In this document: piece by piece, positions 15,922 to 24,924 of the stretch
Layout: each line of letters starts with the position of its first letter
Numbering within the stretch: the stretch's first letter is position 1
Assembly (NCBI GenBank): GCA_028278425.1
Contig: JANQEJ010000253.1
Location: 1-64,000, forward strand
DNA: 64,000 nucleotides
Origin: Planctomycetota bacterium
GTDB taxonomy: Bacteria > Planctomycetota > UBA1135 > GCA-002686595
Reading direction: 5' to 3'
The notes under the pieces: generated by a model
What the model was told of the DNA's origin: nothing
Databases searched by the model: none
The model's input: only the letters and a program-made list of their open reading frames with translations
Translations under genes and position numbers: made by a program

Positions 15922-18339
15922 CTACGGGTTCAACGTCAGCGGCCAGGGGTTGCTGACGTCGGCGAGCTGGAAGAAGGCGTCGAGAACCACGTAGCAGTGG
16001 TTCGCGGTGATGCCGGCCAGCGTCGGATCGAAGTTCGGCGGGATCGTCCAGGCGGCGGTTCCCTTCCCCTCGGGGTCGAGGAAGCCGAGCGTGGACCCGA
16101 ACGGCGTCGACGCCGAGTTCAGGAGGAAGATGGTGTAGAAGTCGAACGTGATCGGGATCACGAAACCCTGGAACGGGAAGCCCGGCGTGGTCGGACCCAC
16201 CGTTCCGGTGAAGACGAAGATCCGGTTCGCGTCCTCGGGACCGGCGCAGGCCGTGAAGTTCTGCGCGCCGCCGGCCGAAAGCGAGAGCGACGTCTTGTCC
16301 GCCCAGAGCTTCTGCGCCTCGTCCGCCTTGCCGTCGTCGTTCAGGTCGGAGGCCGGCGTGAGCGAGCTCAGGTACAGGAGCACGTTGTAGTCCTGGTCGG
16401 GGCTCGCCGGGTCACCGCCGGCGCCGGTGCACTGGGTGAAGCTCGTGTCGCTGTTGTAGTCGTAGACGATCTCGGCGTTGAGGACCATCCCGCCCAGCGT
16501 CCGCGAGTCTTTCGTGTCGAGCCCCTGCGGGCACTGCTCCATGTGGGCTCCCTGCATGATGTTCTGCGAGAACGCCGTGCCCGAGCTCAGCGAGTTCGAG
16601 TCGGCGAGCGGCAGGAAGGAGAGCTGGTAGTTGAGCCCCGAGTTCAGGCCGGTGAAGACCGTCCCGGTGTCGAAGATCAGCTCGAGCTCGTAGGAGAAGG
16701 TCGCCGGGTCGTACACCGCCCGAAGGAGGCCGGTGCCGAAGTCGCTCGCGCCGCCCAGCGGATCGAAGATCTCGACCACCGCGATGAACCAGATGTTGCC
16801 CACGCCGTCGATCATCGGCGGGCCGATGCTCGGCAGCGCGGAGCCGGTGAACGTCTGGAAGTCGGACAGTTGCCCAATGGCGGTGCCGCCGCTGGCGCTG
16901 GGGCCGTTGAGGATGGCCTTGCCGCCGCCGGTGGAGCTGTTGTTCCAGGCCGCCACCGACCACGTGGTCGCACCGGTGCCCGGGTCGATGCGGGCCACCG
17001 AGATGAAGTGCTCGGTGTTCGTGGCCGCCGACGGTCCGTTGTCCGCGGTGGCGGCGACGATCAGGCGGCCGGCCTGGTCCTGGCCGAGAGCGATTTGCCC
17101 GTTGCCGCCACCGAAGGCGACTTGGCTGAAGTAGTGGCCGTACTCGGGGGCCGCGACCGACGTGAAGCCGCCGGTCGGATCGGTGACCTGCGGAAGCTGG
17201 GCGGCCTGCGTTCCGGTCACGTTCCCGCTCGTGTCGATGCCGAAGATGTTCAGGAAGATCGTCTCGCCGTCCTCGTTCTGACCCAGGACCGCGCAGGTGC
17301 CGGCCGAGTTGCCGAGGAACGGGTAGTTCTCGACCGAGTGCGAGATGTTGCCGCGGTGGTCGGTGACGCCGGGGCCGAGGTGGGACATGTCGAGCCCGAC
17401 CGGGCCGCCGCCGTCGCCGCGCACGTAGTTCGTGTTGAAGTCGGTGCCGATGTAGAGCGAGTCGCCGCCGACGATCGAGCCGGAGACGATGCCCGGCACG
17501 TTCGCCGTGGCGCCGAAGAACGGCAGGATCGTCGTCATCGCGGGCCCGTCCGACAGTCCGCCGCCGCCGACGGCCTCTTCGCTGATCACGTTCTGGACGT
17601 TGCAGTTGCGCGCAGCGGTCTCGACGCGGAAGACGTCGTTTGTCGAAAGGGTGCCCAGGGCTCCGACGCAGGTCGTCGAGCCGGTCGCCGTAAAGGAGTC
17701 GGCCCGGAAGGTGAGCTCGCCGTCCTCGTCGACCGAGCCGAAACCGAGGTCGGCCGTGCTCGAGAGCGGGTCGCAGCCGTTGGTCGCCGCGACCGTGCGC
17801 GAGACGTACAGCTTGCCGGGCGCCTGGGGGTCGACGTTGACCGTACCGCCGATGATCCCCTCGTAGCTGGCGCCGCCGGAGGCGGTGCCGAACTCGGAGA
17901 AGGCCACGCCGAAGCGGTGTCCGACGGCGTTCGAGGTGTCGACCGGCGCGCCCGGGTCGTTGATCGTCGGGTCATTGTTGATGCCGAAGCCGACGCCGGC
18001 CCACGAGGAATAGCTCGAAGCCGAGAAGGGCACGCCCTGCGCGTGCTGGCGGCTGATGCCCTGCGAGTTCACGAGGCTGCCGAAGAACGGCAGGTCGATC
18101 TTGCTCGACTTCATGATCGGGCCGATGCCGTACACCGTGTTCCACGACGTGATCAGCGGAGCAAGGTCCACGACGTAGTCGTTGCACTGCTCGCTGCCGA
18201 AGGGGGCGGTCGCGTCGTCCCAGGGAGCGACGCCGTCGCCGGGGAGGCAGCCGGACTTGGAGACGCTGTCCTGGGCGAAAACGGGGGTAGCCACGAGCGT
18301 CAAGGCAAGCATCCGCTTGCAGCTTTGGGGGAGTTGCAT
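15922..18339 (-). CDS. Large secreted protein with dockerin/EF-hand-like loop and shared C-terminal module
   Basis: The protein has 805 residues. The signal peptide ends at VFAQD. The body is beta-rich with repeated Gly/Asp/Ser/Thr turns and no recognised catalytic motif. A single EF-hand or dockerin-like segment, D-L-N-D-D-G-K-A-D-E-A, lies near residue 665. The last 120 residues (AGGAQ, IPITFDFYTI, GFLDPEGKGT, TLAGITANHCY, SNPWPLTL) are clearly related to the tail of the pentahaem protein at 10599. The ATG has AGGAGAT nine bases upstream, and TACAAT lies at 18374-18379. It is probably an extracellular or cell-surface protein of unknown role. Confidence 0.72.
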   Translation of the reverse strand: MQLPQSCKRMLALTLVATPVFAQDSVSKSGCLPGDGVAPWDDATAPFGSEQCNDYVVDLAPLITSWNTVYGIGPIMKSSKIDLPFFGSLVNSQGISRQHAQGVPFSASSYSSWAGVGFGINNDPTINDPGAPVDTSNAVGHRFGVAFSEFGTASGGASYEGIIGGTVNVDPQAPGKLYVSRTVAATNGCDPLSSTADLGFGSVDEDGELTFRADSFTATGSTTCVGALGTLSTNDVFRVETAARNCNVQNVISEEAVGGGGLSDGPAMTTILPFFGATANVPGIVSGSIVGGDSLYIGTDFNTNYVRGDGGGPVGLDMSHLGPGVTDHRGNISHSVENYPFLGNSAGTCAVLGQNEDGETIFLNIFGIDTSGNVTGTQAAQLPQVTDPTGGFTSVAAPEYGHYFSQVAFGGGNGQIALGQDQAGRLIVAATADNGPSAATNTEHFISVARIDPGTGATTWSVAAWNNSSTGGGKAILNGPSASGGTAIGQLSDFQTFTGSALPSIGPPMIDGVGNIWFIAVVEIFDPLGGASDFGTGLLRAVYDPATFSYELELIFDTGTVFTGLNSGLNYQLSFLPLADSNSLSSGTAFSQNIMQGAHMEQCPQGLDTKDSRTLGGMVLNAEIVYDYNSDTSFTQCTGAGGDPASPDQDYNVLLYLSSLTPASDLNDDGKADEAQKLWADKTSLSLSAGGAQNFTACAGPEDANRIFVFTGTVGPTTPGFPFQGFVIPITFDFYTIFLLNSASTPFGSTLGFLDPEGKGTAAWTIPPNFDPTLAGITANHCYVVLDAFFQLADVSNPWPLTLNP

Positions 18340-18451
18340 GGTGTTGGATCTCCTGAGGTTGGTAGGGGGACGGCATTGTAGCCGCGCCTTCCGCGATCTA
18401 CGGTTAGAATCAGGGCCCTCTCCCCCGGTCCTCGCTTCCCCTCAAAGACCG

Positions 18452-19717
18452 ATGCGACCTGAACGCCTCATGCGCAGGACCCTTTCTCTTCTCCTTCTCG
18501 TCGGAGTCGCCGGACCCGCGCTGGCGCAGGATCCGAGCGGCCACGGACCGTACAAGGTCGGCCTGCGCCTCTCCGCCTACGCGACGCCGGAGACCCAGGG
18601 CATCTTCGGCGCGGTGTACGGCCGCACCCGCTACCCCGCGCTCTTCGACGGGCTCGACGCTCCGCCCGACACCTCCGGAGGTCCTTACCCGCACGTCGCC
18701 TTCCTGCACGGGCTGCCGGTGGACATGACCTCCTACAAGCTGATCTCCTCGCAGATGGCGAGCTGGGGGTTCATCGTCACCGGCGTCGAGACGAACGTCA
18801 GCATCATCGAGCCGTCGATCGTGCAGAACATCGCGAAGGACCAGGAGCTCTTCATGGACTTCATCGAGGCCGACGTCCTGTCGCCCGGGGAGTTCTTCGA
18901 CGACTTCGCCGGCATGTTCGACGGGGGCGACTGGGGCGTCGTGGGGCACTCCTTCGGCGCCTCGGCGGTGTTCTTCTTCCTCGACGAATCGCCGCGTTGC
19001 CGGGTGGGCATCTCGCTGCACCCCTACCTCGGGCCCCTCTACGGCGGCTCCTTCCCCTCGAACTGCAACATCGACCAGTTCACCGGCAGCCTGATGGTCT
19101 ACGCCGGCGACGCGGACACCGACACCCCCTGGCAGACGAGCAACTACCCCTGGTACCAGGCGGCGGTGTCGGCCGGGCGGCGCTTCTTCCCGCTGATCCA
19201 GGGCGCGAGCCACTTCGGCGCCGGCGACGTCGTGCACCAGGGCGACCCGATGACGGGCGAGAAGCAGGACGAGTGCACCTACCTCTTCACGACCGGGTTC
19301 CTGCGCACCGAGCTCAAGGGCGAGATGGGCGTCTACGACTGGATGCTCGGCGAGGCGGCCTTCGCCGAGCCGTGGACCGTCGAGTCCGACGGCACCGAGC
19401 CGACGGTCTGGGCGGTCGACAGCACGACGCAGCCCAACACGATGCTGACGGGCATCGCCGGCGGCTACGGCAACCTGACGTACCTCGCGCTGTCGCCGGT
19501 CACCGCGTCGATCCCCTCGGCCTTCGGGCTGATCCAGATCGACCCGCTCCAGGCGGAGCTGCCGTGGATCGGCAACCTGGACGCCAACTACGGGACGCAC
19601 CTGGAGTTCCACCCGATCCTCCCCGGCGCGTCGGGGACGACGTCCTTCATCCAGGCCCTGATGCTCGACGGCATCGGCGGAGCGGTCGGGAACATGGTGC
19701 CCTACACGGCGCCCTGA
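18452..19717 (+). CDS. Secreted alpha/beta-hydrolase (lipase or PAF-acetylhydrolase-like)
   Basis: The protein has about 421 residues, with a signal peptide ending at ALAQDP. The fold is shown by H-V-A-F-L-H-G-L-P-V (oxyanion strand), the nucleophile elbow V-G-H-S-F-G-A-S with Ser in G-x-S-x-G, a D-A-D-T-D segment that can supply the acid, and G-A-S-H-F-G for the catalytic His. The arrangement fits chlorophyllase or PAF-acetylhydrolase-like hydrolases acting on lipid or ester substrates. The C-terminal 90 residues (WIGNLDANYGT, SFIQALMLD) resemble the tail module of neighbouring exported proteins. An ATG six codons later (18470) is an alternative start. TAGAAT lies at 18405. Confidence 0.78.
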   Translation: MRPERLMRRTLSLLLLVGVAGPALAQDPSGHGPYKVGLRLSAYATPETQGIFGAVYGRTRYPALFDGLDAPPDTSGGPYPHVAFLHGLPVDMTSYKLISSQMASWGFIVTGVETNVSIIEPSIVQNIAKDQELFMDFIEADVLSPGEFFDDFAGMFDGGDWGVVGHSFGASAVFFFLDESPRCRVGISLHPYLGPLYGGSFPSNCNIDQFTGSLMVYAGDADTDTPWQTSNYPWYQAAVSAGRRFFPLIQGASHFGAGDVVHQGDPMTGEKQDECTYLFTTGFLRTELKGEMGVYDWMLGEAAFAEPWTVESDGTEPTVWAVDSTTQPNTMLTGIAGGYGNLTYLALSPVTASIPSAFGLIQIDPLQAELPWIGNLDANYGTHLEFHPILPGASGTTSFIQALMLDGIGGAVGNMVPYTAP

Positions 19718-19734
19718 CCCGCTCCCGTCCGGAG

Positions 19735-19740
19735 TAAGAT
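19735..19740 (+). promoter_or_regulatory. -10-like box TAAGAT for the 19752 start
   Basis: TAAGAT is 11 bases before the ATG of the M1 aminopeptidase, giving a predicted leader of about five bases and no Shine-Dalgarno site. Confidence 0.45.
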
Positions 19741-19751
19741 CCCCGGCGCCG

Positions 19752-21497
19752 ATGGCCCGGGACCTCCACAGCCACGCCGAGCCGGAGCGCGTGCGCGTCC
19801 GCCACGTCGAGCTGGACCTCGACCTCGACTTCGACGTGCGCGCCGCCTCGGGCACGGCGGAGCTCCGCCTCGAGCGAACCGATCCGGCGGCGCCGCTCGT
19901 CCTCGACGCGGCGGGCCTGGAGATCGAGGCGGTGCGCGCGGCGGACGGCGCGCCGCGCGACTTCACGCTGGGGGAGGAGGTGGCGGCGCTCGGCGCGCCG
20001 CTGCGCGTCGCGCTCGCGCCGGACGATACGTCGGTGACCATCGCGTACCGGGCCGCCGGTTCCGGGGCGCTCCAGTGGCTCGCGCCGGAGCAGACGGCGG
20101 GCGGCGAGCACCCCTTCCTCTTCTCGCAGGGCCAGGCGATCCTCACCCGCACCTGGATCCCGCTGCAGGACTCGCCGGGCGTGCGGGTCACGTACGGCGC
20201 GACGCTGCGCTGCCCCGCGGGCTTCACCCCGGTGATGAGCGCGGAGCAACTCGGCGAGGACGGAGACGGCGCCTTCCGCTTCCGGATGCCGCAGGCGATT
20301 CCGCCGTACCTGATCGCGCTCGCCTGCGGCGAGCTCGCCTTCCGCTCCTTCTCCGAGCGCAGCGGCGTGTGGGCCGAGCCGTCGGTCGTCGACGCCGCGC
20401 ACGACGAGCTGCGCGACACCGAGGACATGATCCGCGCGGCCGAGGGTCTCTTCGGCGCGTACCGCTGGGGGCGCTACGACGTGCTGGTGCTCCCGCCGGC
20501 GTTTCCCTTCGGCGGGATGGAGAACCCGCGGCTGACCTTCGCCACGCCGACGATCCTGGCGGGCGACCGCTCGCTCGTGTCGCTCGTCGCGCACGAGCTC
20601 GCGCACTCGTGGAGCGGCAACCTCGTCACGAACGCCACCTGGCGCGACTTCTGGCTCAACGAGGGCTTCACCGTCTACTTCGAGCAGCGGATCATGGAGG
20701 AGGTCTTCGGCCGGGAGCGTTCGGCGATGGAGCAGGTGCTCGCTCGCCGCGCGCTCGAGCGCGAGATGGCGGACCTCGCCCCCGAGGACCAGGTGCTGCA
20801 CGTCGACCTCGAGGGCCGCGCGCCGGAGGAGGGCTGCACCTTGGTTCCGTACGAGAAGGGCGCGTTGTTCCTGCGCCGCCTCGAGGAGCTCTTCGGGCGC
20901 GGGCGCTTCGACCGCTTCCTCGCCGGCTGGTTCGACGGGCACGCGTTCGAGAGCGTGACCACCGCGGAGTTCGTCGCGTACCTGCGCCGCGAGCTCCTCG
21001 ACGGCTCGCCGGAGGTCGCCGCCAACCTCGACCTCGAGGCGTGGCTCTCCGAGCCGGGCCTTCCCGCGGACGCGCCGGTGGCGACGTCCGACGCGCTCGA
21101 CCGGGTCGACGCCGCGCGCGCCGCCTTCCTGGCCGGGGACGGCGGCGTCGAGACCGGTGCCTGGACGACGCAGGAGTGGCTGCACTTCGTCGAGGGCGTG
21201 CCCGCGGACGCCGGCGCCGCCGCGCTCGACAAGCTCGACGCCGCCTTCGGCTTCACGGCGAGCGGCAACGCCGAGATCCTGTGCGCCTGGCTCAGGCTCG
21301 CCATCCGCGCGCGGTACGCCGCCGCGGACGCGCGCGTCGAGTCGTTCCTCTTCGAGGTCGGGCGGCTCAAGTTCCTGCGGCCGCTCTACGCCGCGCTGCT
21401 CGAGCTCGACGCGGCCCGCGCCCGGGAGCTCTACGCGCGCGCGCGGCCGCGCTACCACGCGGTGTCCACCTCGGCCCTGGACCGCCTCCTCGGCTGA
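19752..21497 (+). CDS. M1-family zinc aminopeptidase
   Basis: The protein has 581 residues and no signal peptide. It has the M1 layout: an N-terminal beta domain, the exopeptidase motif F-G-G-M-E-N-P (the G-x-M-E-N loop that binds the substrate amino end), H281-E-L-A-H-S-W-S-G-N with the third zinc ligand in N-E-G-F-T-V-Y-F-E, and a helical C-terminal domain. The size and the helical tail resemble leukotriene A4 hydrolase-type aminopeptidases. It would remove N-terminal residues from peptides in the cytoplasm. It lies between exported hydrolases transcribed in the same direction, but has its own promoter-like box. Confidence 0.9.
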   Translation: MARDLHSHAEPERVRVRHVELDLDLDFDVRAASGTAELRLERTDPAAPLVLDAAGLEIEAVRAADGAPRDFTLGEEVAALGAPLRVALAPDDTSVTIAYRAAGSGALQWLAPEQTAGGEHPFLFSQGQAILTRTWIPLQDSPGVRVTYGATLRCPAGFTPVMSAEQLGEDGDGAFRFRMPQAIPPYLIALACGELAFRSFSERSGVWAEPSVVDAAHDELRDTEDMIRAAEGLFGAYRWGRYDVLVLPPAFPFGGMENPRLTFATPTILAGDRSLVSLVAHELAHSWSGNLVTNATWRDFWLNEGFTVYFEQRIMEEVFGRERSAMEQVLARRALEREMADLAPEDQVLHVDLEGRAPEEGCTLVPYEKGALFLRRLEELFGRGRFDRFLAGWFDGHAFESVTTAEFVAYLRRELLDGSPEVAANLDLEAWLSEPGLPADAPVATSDALDRVDAARAAFLAGDGGVETGAWTTQEWLHFVEGVPADAGAAALDKLDAAFGFTASGNAEILCAWLRLAIRARYAAADARVESFLFEVGRLKFLRPLYAALLELDAARARELYARARPRYHAVSTSALDRLLG

Positions 21498-21556
21498 CCT
21501 CCCGCGAATTGCCTACACTGGTCGGGTCCCCCAGGCACCCAGGAGATCCCCTCGCC

Positions 21557-23302
21557 ATGCGCCCGAGCTTTGCACCCGCTCTCTTCCTATTCGCGCTTCC
21601 CGCCTTCGGCCAGGACGCGCCGCAACCCGCGCCCGACCATCTTCTCCAGGCCCTCGACCTTTCGTCCGGATGGGTCCAGAGCCTCGACCTGCCGCTCTCC
21701 CCGGAGGTTGCGACCGTCGAGGTCTTCCTCGACGGCGGCGTGCGCGTCCTCCATCTGGCGCCCCATTCGGTCCGCGCCGACGAGTTCCAGCTCCTCGTGC
21801 AGGGCGCCGACGGGACCATCGCGCCCGCCACGCCGCCGCCGCCCGCCACCGTGCGCGGCATCGTCGCCGGTTTCCCCGAGAGCCACGTCGCCGGATCGCT
21901 CGAGGGCGGCCGGCTGACCGCGGTGGTGCGCCTGCGCGCCGGCGAGAGGCCCTGGGGAATCCACCCCGCCGCCGACCTCGACCCGGCCGCGCCCGCCGCG
22001 GAGCACGTGCTCTACGACGCCGCGGACGTCCTGCCGCTGCCGGCGGTCTGCGGCGTGCCCGACGTGGTCGGCGACGTGCGCCCCGACCAGCCGACCGGCG
22101 CCGACGGCGGACCGACGACGGAGTACGCGCAGATCGCCTGCGACGCGGACGTCCAGTACTACCAGAAGAACGGGAGCTCCGTCGCCTCGACGGTGGCCGA
22201 CGTCGAGAACGTGATCAACGGCTGCGACGGGATCTACGACTCGGACTTCCAGATCCGCTACATCATCGGGACGATCCTGGTGCGCACGTCCGAGCCCGAT
22301 CCCTACACGACGACGTCGCCGTCGCCGCTCCTCGGCGAGTTCAAGACCGAGTGGCTCGCCAACCAGGGGGCGATCCAGCGCGACGTCGCGCACCTCTTCA
22401 CCGGGAAGAACCTCGCGGGGTCGGTGATCGGCATCGCTTACCTGAACGGAATCTGCAGCTTCGGCTCCGGCTACGGGCTCTCGCAGTCCAAGTACACGAG
22501 CAGCCTCACCTACCGCGTCGCGCTGACGGCCCACGAGCTCGGGCACAACTGGGGCGCCAACCACTGCAACGGGGACTCCGACTGCAAGATCATGTGCTCG
22601 GGCCTCGGCGGCTGCACCGGGGGTGTGACGTCCTTCGGCGCCTCCGCCTCGGCGACGATCCTCGCCAAGAAGGCGATCGCGAGCTGCCTCAGCGGGCCGC
22701 CGCCCACCGTCGCGCCCGTGCTCACGAGCGCGACGCCCTCGACGACGCCGGCGTACCAGCCCGGGACGATCCAGGTGACGGGCACCGGCTTCGAGTGGGC
22801 GACCGAGGTGAAGCTCGGGAACCAGGTCCTCCCCTCGCCGGGCGGGTACTTCGCCCTCGACGACTCGACCCTGCTGCTCACGATCGGCGCGCCCGACGCG
22901 TCCGGCGTGAGCCAGTTGACCGTCAAGAACGACGTCGGGACGAGCAACGCGCTCCCGATCACGTTCACGGAGAGTTTCCCGCCGAAGCTGAACAACCTCT
23001 TCTGGGGGTTTTCGACCTACTCGTACGACTGGAAGTTCGGCGGCGAGGCCAACGACCTCTGGTCGCTTTCGGTCGCGGTGGGCGACGCGAGCACCTTCTC
23101 GCTCTTCGGCTACGACTTCCTCACGAGCGGGATCCTCGTGACCTTCGGGACCCTCGACGGCGCCGGCGTCGGCTCGCTTCAGGCCGTCCTTCCGGCGAGC
23201 GCGGTCGGCCTCTCCTTCTTCTCGCAGATCGGCGTCATCGACGACGCGACGGGGGTCTTCCACTCCGCGAGCAACATCACCTCCACCTTCGTCATCATCT
23301 AG
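21557..23302 (+). CDS. Secreted metzincin peptidase (reprolysin-like) with TIG domain
   Basis: The protein has 581 residues. The signal peptide ends at PAFGQD. A pro-domain of about 180 residues precedes the catalytic domain, whose zinc motif is H326-E-L-G-H-N-W-G-A-N-H-C, the H-E-x-x-H-x-x-G-x-x-H of metzincins. A Met-turn candidate is C-K-I-M-C-S-G. Catalytic-domain Cys pairs suggest disulphides. An IPT/TIG immunoglobulin-like domain (ITSATPSTTP-like start, then G-T-G-F) spans about 395-475, followed by a C-terminal beta module ending SNITSTFVII. AGGAG lies 12 bases before the ATG, and TACACT is at 21514. The next gene starts at the base after its stop, so they are coupled. Confidence 0.85.
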   Translation: MRPSFAPALFLFALPAFGQDAPQPAPDHLLQALDLSSGWVQSLDLPLSPEVATVEVFLDGGVRVLHLAPHSVRADEFQLLVQGADGTIAPATPPPPATVRGIVAGFPESHVAGSLEGGRLTAVVRLRAGERPWGIHPAADLDPAAPAAEHVLYDAADVLPLPAVCGVPDVVGDVRPDQPTGADGGPTTEYAQIACDADVQYYQKNGSSVASTVADVENVINGCDGIYDSDFQIRYIIGTILVRTSEPDPYTTTSPSPLLGEFKTEWLANQGAIQRDVAHLFTGKNLAGSVIGIAYLNGICSFGSGYGLSQSKYTSSLTYRVALTAHELGHNWGANHCNGDSDCKIMCSGLGGCTGGVTSFGASASATILAKKAIASCLSGPPPTVAPVLTSATPSTTPAYQPGTIQVTGTGFEWATEVKLGNQVLPSPGGYFALDDSTLLLTIGAPDASGVSQLTVKNDVGTSNALPITFTESFPPKLNNLFWGFSTYSYDWKFGGEANDLWSLSVAVGDASTFSLFGYDFLTSGILVTFGTLDGAGVGSLQAVLPASAVGLSFFSQIGVIDDATGVFHSASNITSTFVII

Positions 23303-24799
23303 TTGCGCCCCTCTTCGATCGTGCTCCTGACCCGCGGCCGCGGGCCGGAGCTCGAGGTGTTTCTCGTCGCGCGCGCGCCGGAGCTCTCCTTCTTCGGCGG
23401 CTACTGGGCGTTCCCCGGCGGCGTGCTCGACGAGCGCGACCGCGACGGCGGGCTCGACGAGGACGCGGCGCTCGCTCGCTGCGCACTGCGCGAGCTCTTC
23501 GAGGAGACCGGCGTCCTCCCGCCGGAGCTGGCGGCGCGCCTCGCTCCGAGCGAGCGCGAGCGCCTGCGCGGCGATCTGATCGACGGCTCGGCGGGAGACG
23601 CGCGCTGGTTCGAGCTCATCGCCGGCGCGCCCGAGGCGGCCGCCGGGCTGCGCACCTTCGGGCGCATCACGACGCCGCCCTTCACCGCGGTGCGCTACCG
23701 CTCGCGCCTCTTCCACGTGGAGCTTCCCGCGGGCGAGGAGCCGACGATCCTGCCCGGGGAGCTCACCGACGGCGTCTTCCGCCGGCCGGAGACGGCGCTC
23801 AAGGGCTGGACCGCGGGCGAGCACTTGATCGTGCCGCCGGTGCTCTTCCTGCTTCACGCGCTCAGAGAGCGTTCCTTCGAAGACGCGCTCGACCGCGCGG
23901 CGCGCGTGTGCGTGGAGGTCGACGACGGCGTCCTCCATCCGGTGCGCCTCACGCCGGGGCTCTGGATGGCGCCGCTCCGCACCCCGACGCTGCCGCCGGC
24001 GACGACGACGAACGCCTACTTCGTCGGGACCGACGAGCTCTACGTCGTCGACCCGGCGACGCCGCACGCGGACGAGCAGGCGCGGCTCTTCGCGCTGATG
24101 GACCGCTGGCTGGAGGAGGGGAAGCGGTTCGCCGGCGTCCTGCTGACGCACCACCACTCAGACCACGTCGGCGCGGTGGGGGCGACGTCGCGGCGCTACG
24201 ACCTCGAAGTCCACGGGCACGCCCTGACGCTCGACCGCGTCGACCAGGACTTCCGCCCCGGGCGCGCGCTCGCGGACGGCGACGAGATCGACCTCGGCCA
24301 CGCGCCCGACGGTTCGCCGGGGTGGATGCTCCGCGCGTACCACACGCCCGGCCACGACCGCGGGCACCTCGTGTTCGTCGAGAGCCGCTACCGGAGCGCG
24401 ATCGCGGGAGATCTCGTCTCCACGCTTTCGACGATCGTGATCGATCCCCCGGAGGGGCACTTGGCGACCTACCTCGCGAGCCTGAGGCGCATGCTCGCGC
24501 TCGACGTGGGTGTGCTGTACCCCGCGCACGGCCCAAGCTGCCGCGAAGCGGGCCGGTACCTGCGCTACTACCTCGACCACCGCCGCGAGCGGGAGGAAGC
24601 GCTCGTCGGTGCGCTCTCCCGCGGCGTCGAGACGCCCGCGGAGCTCGTGCGGGCGGTCTACGTCGACGTCGACCCCGCGCTCCACCCGATCGCGGCGCGC
24701 TCCCTGGAGGCGGGGCTCCAGAAACTCGCGGACGAGGGCCGCGCGCGCCGGCGGGGGACGCCGGACGATCCGCGCTGGGTCCTGAGCGAATCCCTGTGA
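23303..24799 (+). CDS. Nudix hydrolase fused to LACTB2-like metallo-beta-lactamase-fold hydrolase
   Basis: The protein has 498 residues. Residues 1-200 are a Nudix domain of the NUDT7/19 kind: F-P-G-G-V-L, then R63-E-L-F-E-E-T-G of the Nudix box, with a longer spacer than the classic motif. Residues 225-425 are a metallo-beta-lactamase fold with T-H-H-H-S-D-H-V-G (283-290), a later G-H-D-R-G-H and A-G-D-L, and Y-P-A-H-G-P. The last 70 residues look like the winged-helix tail of LACTB2. One chain could hydrolyse a nucleoside-diphosphate or CoA-type compound and a thioester or RNA. The TTG start directly follows the stop of the metzincin gene; an internal start is possible but would cut into the Nudix core. 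Confidence 0.82.
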   Translation: MRPSSIVLLTRGRGPELEVFLVARAPELSFFGGYWAFPGGVLDERDRDGGLDEDAALARCALRELFEETGVLPPELAARLAPSERERLRGDLIDGSAGDARWFELIAGAPEAAAGLRTFGRITTPPFTAVRYRSRLFHVELPAGEEPTILPGELTDGVFRRPETALKGWTAGEHLIVPPVLFLLHALRERSFEDALDRAARVCVEVDDGVLHPVRLTPGLWMAPLRTPTLPPATTTNAYFVGTDELYVVDPATPHADEQARLFALMDRWLEEGKRFAGVLLTHHHSDHVGAVGATSRRYDLEVHGHALTLDRVDQDFRPGRALADGDEIDLGHAPDGSPGWMLRAYHTPGHDRGHLVFVESRYRSAIAGDLVSTLSTIVIDPPEGHLATYLASLRRMLALDVGVLYPAHGPSCREAGRYLRYYLDHRREREEALVGALSRGVETPAELVRAVYVDVDPALHPIAARSLEAGLQKLADEGRARRRGTPDDPRWVLSESL

Positions 24800-24924
24800 C
24801 CGCGACGCAACGCTTACCCTAGTCCTGCGAGCCGGGGACTCCGCCACGCCACAGGCAGATGGCGGCCGGTGGTTGACGGGTTCCCCGGCCTCCCCCTTTC
24901 GCAACGCCTTCGAGTCGAGGAGAC

